Source: Deltaproteobacteria bacterium
GTDB lineage: Bacteria; Myxococcota_A; Polyangia; Polyangiales; JADJMO01
Length of the DNA stretch: 33,167 nt
Assembly: GCA_016182965.1 (NCBI GenBank)
Contig: JACPFM010000208.1
Span: forward strand, 1 to 33,167
Direction: 5' to 3'
The notes under the pieces are model-generated. The model did not search any database and was not told the origin of the DNA. It saw only the letters and a list, made by a program, of their open reading frames with translations. Positions 26,389-33,167 of the stretch are shown here, in pieces (positions within the stretch are counted from its first letter, which is position 1; each line of letters starts with the position of its first letter). Both the position numbers and the translations under genes were made by a program.

Positions 26389-26596
26389 AGCGGTCGCGAT
26401 TCTCGAACGTCCGCGAAGTCGTTGCCCGCGCAGGCCCGGTCATCAGCCTTCAGTCTTCAGTCGTCAGCTCCGAGATGGGAGACCGTCGTCTTCTCGCTCT
26501 CTTCTCTCGGCTGATGACTGGCGACTTACGACTGACGACCCGAGCCCATGCGCCCACGTCAGCCGGTGACGCCGCTCAGGATCACGAGCCATGAGT
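26389..26596. repeat. Intergenic element with CAGTC-type inverted repeats
   Basis: A left cluster (26440-26468) and a right cluster (26509-26539) consist of repeated TCAGTC/GACTGA-like motifs in inverted orientation, clearly richer in A and T than the surroundings. No gene is present. It separates the intact MBL gene from repeat B and resembles a small non-coding mobile or repetitive palindromic element. Confidence 0.5.
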
Positions 26597-26606
26597 TAGA
26601 CTTCTG

Positions 26607-27578
26607 TCAGAGGTCCAGCGTCGCCCCCGGCTGCATGACCTGGAGCTTCGTCGCGAGGCCCCGCTTCTTCAGCTCTCCCTCGAACGCCTCCGGCGTGCCG
26701 CGCAGCACCGGGAAGGTGCCGAAGTGCATGGGAACGACCATGCCCGGCCGAACGAGCTTCACCGCCTCGGCGGCGCGATCGGGCCCCATCACGAAGTGAT
26801 CGCCGATGCAGGCGAGCATGACCGTGATCGGGCGCTTGGTCGGCACCAGCGCCATGTCGGAGAACAGATCGGTGTCGCCGGTGTGATAGACGACCGGCCC
26901 GTCCTTGACCGCGATGACGAAGCCGCCGGCGTTGCCCGCGGCGAACGCGTCGCCCTTCGCGTTCTGCACGGCCGACGAGTGGACGGCCGGGACGAACGTG
27001 ACGTTGACCTCGCCGTCGAGCAGCGCGAGCTCGCCGCCGAAGTTCCCCTGCGTGTCGAAGCCGGCGAGGTCTTTCGGGTAGCCGACGTGCTGCACCATCG
27101 CCTTGCCCACGTCGAACGTCGTGACCAGCTTGGCCTTGGTCTTCTTGGCGATGGCGACCGCGTCGCCGACGTGATCGAAGTGCCCGTGGGTGACCAGCAC
27201 CAGATCGGCCTTGTCGATCTTCGCCAGATCGTCCTTGCCGGTGGGGTTCTTCGGGTTGGTGATCCATGGGTCGACGAAGAGCACCTTGCCCTTCGGCGTG
27301 ACCAGCTTGAACGCCGCGTGCCCGTACCACGTGAGCTTGGCGCCGGACTTGGTGATCGGCGGAAGCGCCTCGGTGGTCGCGATCGACGCGACCGGCGCCG
27401 CCGTGGGGACCTCGGGCACCGGCGTCGTCGGGGCCGGCGCCGTGGCGGTGGGCGCTGCGGCGACCGACGCGGACGGCGCGGTGGCCGGCGTGTTCACCAC
27501 CGGTGAGGGCTCGCAGCCAACGAAGCCACTCACGGCGCAACCCACGGAGACCAGCAGGGCGAGGAGCGGGGACCGCAT
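26607..27578 (-). CDS. Metallo-beta-lactamase-fold hydrolase lipoprotein (UPF0173-like)
   Basis: 323 residues from the ATG at 27578. The signal peptide ends at Cys14 or Cys22 (FVGC). An Ala/Pro/Thr linker runs to about residue 75. The MBL domain starts at LTWYGHAAFKL, holds FVDPWITNPKNP, then THGHFDHVGD (His131, His133, Asp135, His136), and the later ligands VVYHTGDTDLFSDM and VVPMHFGTFP. This is the YtkL/UPF0173 metal-dependent hydrolase pattern, but most of that family is cytoplasmic, so the lipoprotein leader is a feature of note. The substrate is unknown. Three partial copies of the gene lie at 25072-25155, 26133-26279 and 29310-29456. Confidence 0.88.
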   Translation of the reverse strand: MRSPLLALLVSVGCAVSGFVGCEPSPVVNTPATAPSASVAAAPTATAPAPTTPVPEVPTAAPVASIATTEALPPITKSGAKLTWYGHAAFKLVTPKGKVLFVDPWITNPKNPTGKDDLAKIDKADLVLVTHGHFDHVGDAVAIAKKTKAKLVTTFDVGKAMVQHVGYPKDLAGFDTQGNFGGELALLDGEVNVTFVPAVHSSAVQNAKGDAFAAGNAGGFVIAVKDGPVVYHTGDTDLFSDMALVPTKRPITVMLACIGDHFVMGPDRAAEAVKLVRPGMVVPMHFGTFPVLRGTPEAFEGELKKRGLATKLQVMQPGATLDL

Positions 27579-27675
27579 GCCGCCTTCGTGCGTCCGCACG
27601 CGCGGGGACTCAAGAGCCCGGTCGGCTCGAGGCCGCTCGCGCGCTCGCGTCGACGCCGTCGTCTCAGCCGCTGCT

Positions 27676-27966
27676 TCACGGCGGTGGCGGCCGGACCGGC
27701 GCAGAGCTCCGGCTCGCCCGAAGCACGCCGATGCCCGTCTCGACGTCGACACCGCGACCGTCGTCAGTGACCGTGACCGCCTTGGCGCCCTCCCAGCGCA
27801 TCACGATGTCGGAGACCCGGGCGCCCGGCGACAGCACGTAGCGATATGCGACACCGCCGCGCGACGGCTCGGCGACCATGTCGATGCCTCGATGGAGCTC
27901 CTCCCACGCGAGCCGTTCGTAGGTCGGCATGTTGGCCGTCCACGACGACCGCGCTCCCTCTTGCGC
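27676..27966 (-). pseudogene. SBBP/DUF7948-type protein fragment
   Basis: The frame opens at a TGA near 27967 and reads TANMPTYERLAWEELHRGID, then RGGVAYRYVLSPGARVSD, MRWEGAKAV and GRGVDVETGIGVLR. This matches the N-terminal domain that precedes SBBP beta-propeller repeats in large secreted proteins (xPGID, YxxxxxPGA, GA/G motifs). Signal peptide and propeller are missing, and the sequence stops at an unrelated proline run. A severed piece of a much longer gene. Confidence 0.65.
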
Positions 27967-28162
27967 TGCTCACTCGGCGGCGGCGAGGCCAGCTCGCCGT
28001 ACCCGAAGCTCGATCGACGAGGGCAAGTGCGTTCCGCAGCCGCAAGCCGAAGGCACCGACGAGGGCGGCGGGTGCAGCACCTCGACCGGTCGCGGTTCGC
28101 TCCCGATCGCTTCGCTCTCTCTGCTGACACTCGCGCTGCTGCGTCGTCGTCGCGCTGGCTGA
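27929..28162 (+). pseudogene. MYXO-CTERM-like C-terminal tail, gene body missing
   Basis: The plus-strand frame ends with a Cys-containing linker (GKCVPQPQAEG, GGGCSTSTGRG), a hydrophobic span (LPIASLSLLTLALL) and RRRRAG before TGA. That is the architecture of the MYXO-CTERM surface-sorting signal. The upstream part has no folded-domain look and runs into the opposite-strand SBBP fragment, so only the tail of a surface protein survives. From 28163 to 28333 nothing else is seen. Confidence 0.6.
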
Positions 28163-28333
28163 CGCGCTCGCCTGCCGCTCGCCTGGGACGATGGCAGGGT
28201 GAACCGCGCAAGTCTCCTCACCGGGCGATGCCGCGGCGGTCCCGCGCCGGACGAGACGACCCGCGCCCTGAAGTTGCATCGCCGCTGAGGGCCGTGCACG
28301 CGGCGAACAACACGCAGCTGGGAGGACACGACG

Positions 28334-29278
28334 ATGGCAACACTGTCCAGGCCCGAGATCACGAAGTCGGTCGGCAAGGACATCGGTGCGAGCGCGCGCG
28401 CCGTCTACGACGCGATCAACAAGCGCGATCTCGACAAGGCCGTCGCGCAATTCGCCGACGACTGCGAGTACGTGGAGATCGGCCTGGGCCGCACCTACCG
28501 CGGACCTTCGGAGGTCCGCGAGAACCTGAGCGGGTGGCTGCGCGCGTTCCCCGACGCACTGCTCGAGGTGACGAACGTCGTCGCCAACGGCGACGTGGTT
28601 GCCGTCGAGTACACCGCGCGCGGCACGCACAGCGGTCCCTTGGTCGGCCCCGACGGCTCCACGCTGGCTGCGACGGGACGACGCGCCGAGACCGCGTTCT
28701 GCGACGTCCTGAACATGCGCAACGGGAAGATCGTGCGCGGCCGCTCGTACTACGACGCGGGCTCGCTGTTGCGGCAGCTCGGCGCGACACCGGGCAGCGG
28801 CGCCGCGCAGCTCGTGAACCGGAAGCCGGGCGAGGGAACGCCGCTGTGGATGCTCGGCGGGCTGTACACCATCAAGGCGAGCAGCAAGGAGACGAACGGC
28901 GAGCTCTCGGTCCTGGAGATGCTGATTCCGCCGGGAGGCCAAGCGCCGCCTCACATCCACGAGTGCGGCGAGGCGGCGCTGGTGCTCGAGGGCTCGATCC
29001 GTTGGCACGTCGGCGACGACGCGGTCGACGCCGGCGCGGGGCAGTTCCTCTACTTCCCGAAGGGCACGCTGGAGTGGCTCGAGAACGTCTCCAGCGAGCC
29101 CGCGCGGCTCCTGACGATCTACGCGCCGGGCGGCATGGACGAGTTCTTCGCCGAGGCCGCCGAGCCCGCCAAGAAGCGCGAGCTCCCGCCTCGCTCGGAC
29201 ACGCCCCCGGACGTCGCGCGCCTCATGAAGATCGCGGAGCGCCACGGACTGAAGATCAAGGAGCCGACGTCGACCTGA
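28334..29278 (+). CDS. SnoaL-like / cupin fusion protein
   Basis: 314 residues; GGGAGG lies 10 bases before the ATG. Residues about 18-150 form a SnoaL/NTF2-like domain (VYDAINKRDLDKAVAQFADD, GPSEVRENLSGWLRAFPD, EYTARGTHSGPL). Residues about 165-285 form a cupin_2 domain with PPHIHECGE, giving two His and one Glu metal ligands near 207-212. In the second cupin motif the usual His is replaced: PKGTLEW has Glu near 250. SnoaL folds isomerise or hydrolyse, and cupins range from dioxygenases to binding proteins; the joint role is unknown. Cytoplasmic, with no leader. It stands alone among degraded genes. Confidence 0.85.
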   Translation: MATLSRPEITKSVGKDIGASARAVYDAINKRDLDKAVAQFADDCEYVEIGLGRTYRGPSEVRENLSGWLRAFPDALLEVTNVVANGDVVAVEYTARGTHSGPLVGPDGSTLAATGRRAETAFCDVLNMRNGKIVRGRSYYDAGSLLRQLGATPGSGAAQLVNRKPGEGTPLWMLGGLYTIKASSKETNGELSVLEMLIPPGGQAPPHIHECGEAALVLEGSIRWHVGDDAVDAGAGQFLYFPKGTLEWLENVSSEPARLLTIYAPGGMDEFFAEAAEPAKKRELPPRSDTPPDVARLMKIAERHGLKIKEPTST

Positions 29279-29309
29279 TCGTCGCGGACGCATCGACCGT
29301 CGCACCCGA

Positions 29310-29456
29310 GGTGCCCCAGATCGGCGCTGCGGCGACCGACGCGGACCACGCGGTGGCCGGCGTGTCCACCACCGGTGAGGGCTCGCAGCCGACGCAGCAG
29401 CCCACGGAGCCGTCGACGCCGTCGTCTCGGCCGCTGCACTACGGCGGTGCGCCTGA
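29310..29456 (-). pseudogene. 5' fragment of the MBL-fold lipoprotein gene
   Basis: This stretch repeats the signal-peptide and linker coding part of the intact MBL gene (compare 27455-27550: GCTGCGGCGACCGACGCGGA and the following CACCGGTGAGGGCTCGCAGCC) and then jumps to sequence matching 27645-27680, upstream of that gene, omitting about 95 bases. No open frame is kept. It touches the stop of the second Uma2 gene. Confidence 0.75.
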
Positions 29457-30038
29457 TCAGCCCTTGTCGGGCGGCGGTCCGATCCAGAGCTGCCGAACGT
29501 CGAGGTCGAGGTCGAACGGCGGGAGGCGGATGGCCTCTTCGGCCGACGCCGACGCGATGAGCATCGGCCGTGCGTCCTTCGGGGCGAACACCTGAATCAG
29601 GTGCACCTCGGGATAGACGATCCAGACGTGCGCGACGCCTGCTTCGATGCAGCGCGGGAGCTTGACGCGCATGTCGGTCACCGCCGTTCGAGGCGAGAGC
29701 ACCTCGCACGCCCAGTCGGGGCAGATCTCGATGGGGTTCTCGTCGGGGAGCTCCGGCACTCGGTCCACGCGCCATCCGGTGAGGTCGGGATCGAAGAGAA
29801 GCTCGCCGAGGCGGACCTCGGCTTCCACCTCGATCCACCATCCGGTCCCACGCCGCGCGCGATCGATTCCGCCCAACAGATCGAAGAGGTTCTGCGCAGC
29901 ACGGCGGTGCCGCCGGCCGGGGCGACCCATGACGTGCAACTCACCGGGCGTGAGGATCTCGCCGCGGCTCCCATCGGGCAGCTGCTGGATCTCCCGGTAG
30001 AGCTCCTCGAAGCTCTTCTTCCGCTCGGCCGCGCTCAC
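29457..30038 (-). CDS. Uma2-family PD-(D/E)XK nuclease-like protein (second)
   Basis: 193 residues from GTG 30038 (VSAAERKKSFEELY), the N-terminus typical of a Deltaproteobacterial Uma2 subgroup; an upstream ATG at 30140 would add an atypical tail. Key parts are RGEILTPGELHVMGRPGRRH, FDPDLTGWRVDR near 76-87 and WACEVLSPRTAVTDMRVKLP near 110-130, which together hold the Asp, Glu and Lys of the PD-(D/E)XK-like site, then GVAHVWIVYPEV. It belongs to a different subgroup from the Uma2 at 25481-26119 and is little similar to it. Target unknown. Its 3' edge adjoins an MBL 5' fragment. Confidence 0.85.
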   Translation of the reverse strand: MSAAERKKSFEELYREIQQLPDGSRGEILTPGELHVMGRPGRRHRRAAQNLFDLLGGIDRARRGTGWWIEVEAEVRLGELLFDPDLTGWRVDRVPELPDENPIEICPDWACEVLSPRTAVTDMRVKLPRCIEAGVAHVWIVYPEVHLIQVFAPKDARPMLIASASAEEAIRLPPFDLDLDVRQLWIGPPPDKG

Positions 30039-30214
30039 GCTTCGATCATAACGGCGCGCCCCCGCGAGCGCACCCGGGCCGATTTCGCAGCATGCGGTCG
30101 GCGCGCACGAGCTGTGCCGGGCGTGCGATCTCCGCGGCACCCACTTCCCGAGGCCCGAGTGCGAGGCAGAGGCAGGCCGGCGCGACCGCGCCGTTCATGG
30201 ACGTCCGTGAACGG

Positions 30215-30898
30215 TCACCGGGCCGGCAGCGCGCGCCTCAACAGGCGAAGAGCCGCGAAGGGCACGCCCTCGATGCGCACGTTCGACGCCGCGCCGGGAC
30301 GCGTCGCGACGGCCGACACCGTCGCGGTCTTCACGCCCGCCTTCCGCAGCGCCGTCTGGATCGCGGCCGCCACCCGCCGCTCCTCGGCGCTGCTCGTCCT
30401 GCCGCGGCTCGCCGCGCCCTTCTGCTTCGCGACCGTCCGCTGGGCCTTGGCCGGCGCCTTCAACTCGCGGACGGAGGCCTTGTTCGGATCGAGCCCCTCG
30501 AGGGCCTTGGCGTCGATCGCCGTCGGCTCGTCCTCGGCGGGCGTCGCGTCCGCCAGCGCGACGAGCGCGAGCGTCTTCTCCTTTCCCCACTTCAGCGCGT
30601 CGCGCCGCGACACGCGCGTGACGATGGCGATCAGGTCGTTGGCCGAGCTCGCGGCGATGCCGAGCCCCCGCGAGCACAGCTCCCCGAAGCCGTCGTACCC
30701 GAGGAGCTTCGGGATCGGCTCCTTGCGCAGTCGGAGCAGCGCCTCGCCGATGTCGTAGAACGCCTCGGTGATCTCCTGCTTGCGGCGCTTGATCAGCGCG
30801 ACGTCCTCGCGTGCCCGGGCGAGCAGGCGGGCGCGCGCGGCATCGGCCTTCTTCCTGGTGCTCTCGGCGAGCGTCTTGGGGAGCTTCTTGGTCGCCAT
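30215..30898 (-). CDS. Hypothetical protein, DUF3102/ParB-helix-like, 227 aa
   Basis: Start at 30898 (MATKKLPKTLAEST). The basic N-terminal region is a probable coiled helix (ARARLLARAREDVALIKRRK). Residues about 45-100 read YDIGEALLRLRKE, LGYDGFGELCSRGLGIAASSANDLIAIV, which resembles the helix-turn-helix-like region of DUF3102 or plasmid/phage replication-associated proteins (a 'fails-to-stick' helix plus 'LGxSxxxAxxLI'). The C-terminal half is Lys/Ala-rich and looks disordered, with a final NVRIEGVPFAALRLLRRAL. DNA binding is inferred only. It is the last gene before the IS91-type element. Confidence 0.6.
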   Translation of the reverse strand: MATKKLPKTLAESTRKKADAARARLLARAREDVALIKRRKQEITEAFYDIGEALLRLRKEPIPKLLGYDGFGELCSRGLGIAASSANDLIAIVTRVSRRDALKWGKEKTLALVALADATPAEDEPTAIDAKALEGLDPNKASVRELKAPAKAQRTVAKQKGAASRGRTSSAEERRVAAAIQTALRKAGVKTATVSAVATRPGAASNVRIEGVPFAALRLLRRALPAR

Positions 30899-31002
30899 CG
30901 CGCCGACCGGCGTACAGGGCAATCTCCCGGTCGCGCAAGGCCCTCGAGCCGGTCATCAACGGGCCGCCATGCCCCGACGTACTGACCTCGCCCGCGTGAC
31001 GT

Positions 31003-31030
31003 TCCGCCGGCGGCCGCCGGCGGCCGCCGG
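31003..31030. repeat. GC palindrome upstream of the transposase
   Basis: Alternating GGCGGCCGCC units form overlapping self-complementary sequence about 105 bases before the transposase start. It could be part of an element end or only GC-rich secondary structure. Confidence 0.4.
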
Positions 31031-31134
31031 ACACCGCCGCCTCGCCGCGACGGCAGAACACGGAGAAGGCGCCTGGATCGGGCGGCCGTCTGCGCCACCG
31101 ACGCGCGCGCACGATCCTCGCCAGAGGCGCGGGC

Positions 31135-32936
31135 GTGACGACCTGCGCCTCCGCCGTCCAGCGCCGCGCGTACCGGCGCCACCGCCCCGAGCAGACGGTG
31201 CTGCACGCGATCGTGCGTGAGCACCTGACGGCCTTCCTCCGTCACGCCGACGAGCACTACGCGCGGCCCCTGCCCCGGTACGCACGCCGCGCGTTCGAAC
31301 AGTATCTCCGCTGCGGTCTTCCCGAGCACGGGTTCCTGCGCGTGCGCTGCGACGACTGCGGCCATGACCGGATCGTCGCCTTCTCGTGCAAGGAGCGCGG
31401 CACCTGCCCCTCGTGCGCCGGCCGCACGATGACCAACACCGCCGCGCACCTCGTCGATCGGGTGCTGCCCAACGTTCCCATCCGCCAGTGGGTCCTCTCT
31501 CTACCGTTCGATCTTCACGCGCACGCCGCCCGGACGCCGGCGCTGATCAGCGCGATCGATCGCATCCTCTTCCGCGAGATCGAGCGCTGGATGCAGCGCA
31601 GCGCGGGACCGAGCGGGGGCCGCGCCGGGTCGACGACCTTCGTCCAGCGCTTCGGCGGCTCGCTCAACCTGCACGTGCACTTCCACGTACTCGTCCTGGA
31701 GGGCCTCTTCACGCGCGACGGCGACGCCTTGCCGGTGTTCCACCCCGCGCTCGCCCCCACGCGCGCCGATCTGCTCGACGTTCTCGGTCGCGTGCGAACG
31801 GCCGTGATCCGCTGGGTCGAGCGGAACCTGTCCTCGGCGCCGCGAGCAGACCTCCCAGAGGATGACGTCGACGCGCTCACCGCCTGCGCCCACGCCGCGA
31901 CCCAGCCGGGGCTCTACGATCGACTGCCCAGCCACGACGCAGCTGCGGCCGGAACCGACGATGACTCCGACGAACCGCCGGGCATCGGGCGGAGCTCCGT
32001 CGCGCTGCACGGCTTCAACCTCCACGCCGCGGTGCGGGTCGGCGCCGACGACGACGTCGCGCGCGAGCGACTCGTGCGCTACTGCGCGCGGCCGTCCTTC
32101 GCGCTCGAGCGGCTGAGCGTGCTGCCCGACGGTCGCATCGCGTATCGGCTCAAGCAGCCACGCAAAGACGCGACCCACCGCATCCTGTCACCCATCGAGC
32201 TCCTCGCGCGCATCGCCGCGCTCATCCCGCCACCGCGCCAGCCGTTCCTGCGCTATCACGGCGTCCTCGCCCCGAGCTCGAAGTGGCGCAGCGCCATCGT
32301 CCCGCGCGAAGGAGAAGGCGACACCGACCCCGCCGCGTGCGCCGCGCACGGCGGAGCGCCCCGCACCCGCCACATCGCCTCGTCCACCACGACGGTGCCG
32401 CCCGGCGGCGTTCGCCGCGTCACTGGAGAACCGACGCGCGCGACCGGAGCCGACGACGCGGTCGCCAAGTGCGCCACACGCGCAGCGCGACGCGACCCCG
32501 CGGACCCGCGGCCGACGACAGCGCCCGGGTCTCGCCCCCCGCACCTACTTCGGCCGAAGCCCAGTCTCGCTGGTGTCGCCGGAGCCGACACGTCCCGTCG
32601 CAGTCGGGCGCCCTTCGCCGTGCTCGCCCCGGCGCACCGCGCCCGCCTCGCCTGCGGGGACGGCGACATGCTGGCGAAGACCCACCGCCTCGAGTGGAGC
32701 AAGCTTCTCCGCCGCACCTTCGCCGCCGACGTCCTCGCGTGCCCCAGGTTCACGGCCGCGCCCGCATCATCGCCGCCATCCAAGACCCCACCGAAGCCGC
32801 CCGCTTCCTCGCCGCCATCCGCGAGCGCTCGATCCCAACCCCCAGCGGCGCGGCCGCGGCGCTCGACGACGACGAGTCCCAACTCCCGCCGCCCTCCTCC
32901 CGCCGCCCCCTCGCGCGCCCACCCCCCGACGATTGA
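31135..32936 (+). mobile_element. IS91-family transposase, frameshifted at the C-terminus
   Basis: GTG start at 31135. The N-terminal zinc-binding domain has CDDCGHDRIVAFSCKERGTCPSC (residues about 81-103), and the Y2-transposase core follows: LPNVPIRQWVLSLPFDLH, the HUH metal motif in NLHVHFHVLV near 182, RYCARPSFALERL near 322 with the probable nucleophile Tyr, and FLRYHGVLAP. These rolling-circle transposases nick single strands. After LACPR a base is missing at 32749-32750: adding one restores a Cys-containing CPxC-His segment and HGRARIIAAIQDPTEAARFL, with TGA at 32934-32936 (about 600 residues). As it stands the frame reads a Pro/Ser-rich string to 33066. Element ends are not defined. 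Confidence 0.85.
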
Positions 32937-33060
32937 CCCCGCGCCCCGGCGCGCGCTCTCCTCCGAGGTGCCCGGCCCGCCGCCGCGGCACCCGCTTGCG
33001 TTGGTCACGAGAGACGCCCGCCGCCCCCGATCCACCCTGCGACCGTCCGGAGTGAACTGC

Positions 33061-33080
33061 GCATAATCTGAGCCTTATGT
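33061..33080. repeat. Small hairpin past the transposase: possible element end
   Basis: GCATAA (33061-33066) faces TTATGT (33075-33080) across 8 bases, an AT-rich spot in very GC-rich DNA. IS91-like elements carry short hairpins at their origin end, so this may be the end, but no matching partner was seen on the other side. The last about 85 bases of the window show no gene. Confidence 0.35.
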
Positions 33081-33167
33081 AACCTCCTGCCGTGGAATCC
33101 GCCAAGGACGCTTCGAGTTCCTAGCCCCCTGGAAGCAGGCCATCGAAGCGAACCCCTCCGACCACGA

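Noticed and set aside
25481..26443. 320-codon version of the first Uma2 protein starting at 26443
   Set aside because: The extra N-terminus is repeat B plus a frameshifted MBL fragment; the Uma2 fold begins after the ATG at 26119.
27786..29305. Long minus-strand frame opposite the SnoaL-cupin gene
   Set aside because: Arg/Ala-rich shadow with no domain; the plus-strand gene has GGGAGG and two recognisable folds.
29457..30140. Longer start of the second Uma2 protein at 30140
   Set aside because: Family members begin at the (M/V)SxAERKK segment, which is the GTG at 30038.
31003..31030. GC palindrome as a replication origin
   Set aside because: No initiator boxes, AT-rich unwinding segment or replication gene lies nearby.

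Overview
The window is very GC-rich and gene-dense. It carries several marks of the Myxococcota (former Deltaproteobacteria): Cys-rich lipoproteins with Asp/Ser/Thr-rich linkers, a Ser/Thr-kinase/PEGA/SUMF1 cluster, an SBBP-type fragment, and a MYXO-CTERM-like tail (Cys, hydrophobic stretch, Arg cluster). The genus is not determinable by eye; placement near Polyangia/Sandaracinaceae-like bacteria is inference. No rRNA, tRNA or CRISPR array was recognised.

Left part (1-10.1 kb): a hexamer tandem array, then a 1425-residue minus-strand protein that joins two BadF/BcrA-type ATPase (activase) domains to a DUF2229/HgdB-like iron-sulfur part. Divergent from it lie an M23 peptidase lipoprotein, a small unknown protein and an SGNH-hydrolase lipoprotein. 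These are followed by a Cys-rich lipoprotein, a GSU2403-type nucleotidyltransferase-fold protein with a near-perfect palindrome at its promoter, and a possible orphan Imm52 immunity protein.

Metabolic core (10.35-19.05 kb): a tightly packed minus-strand operon encodes a molybdenum hydroxylase in the order small [2Fe-2S], large Mo and medium FAD subunits. The medium subunit has the extra [4Fe-4S] loop diagnostic of 4-hydroxybenzoyl-CoA reductase. A GNAT acetyltransferase and an acetyl-CoA hydrolase/succinate:acetate-type CoA-transferase follow almost without spacing. Divergent from the operon is a DRE-TIM (isopropylmalate/homocitrate synthase-like) protein, whose end overlaps a convergent LeuD-LeuC fused aconitase-family protein. 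With the activase giant 7 kb away, the set suggests CoA-ester aromatic or acid metabolism under low oxygen; this is inference.

Right part (19.2-33.2 kb): this is accessory and eroding. A REP-like inverted repeat abuts a 5'-truncated Ser/Thr kinase, followed by a frameshifted PEGA protein and two SUMF1-fold lipoproteins. Next comes a stretch built around a metallo-beta-lactamase-fold lipoprotein: partial copies of this gene lie in three other places, two Uma2 genes sit at the edges of those copies, and about 110-bp direct repeats flank one set. Fragments of an SBBP-type gene and a MYXO-CTERM gene, an intact SnoaL-cupin fusion, an unknown DNA-binding-like protein and a frameshifted IS91-family transposase complete the window. 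Three separate single-base frame errors (near 20,954, 22,767 and 32,749) mean either real decay or base-calling errors.
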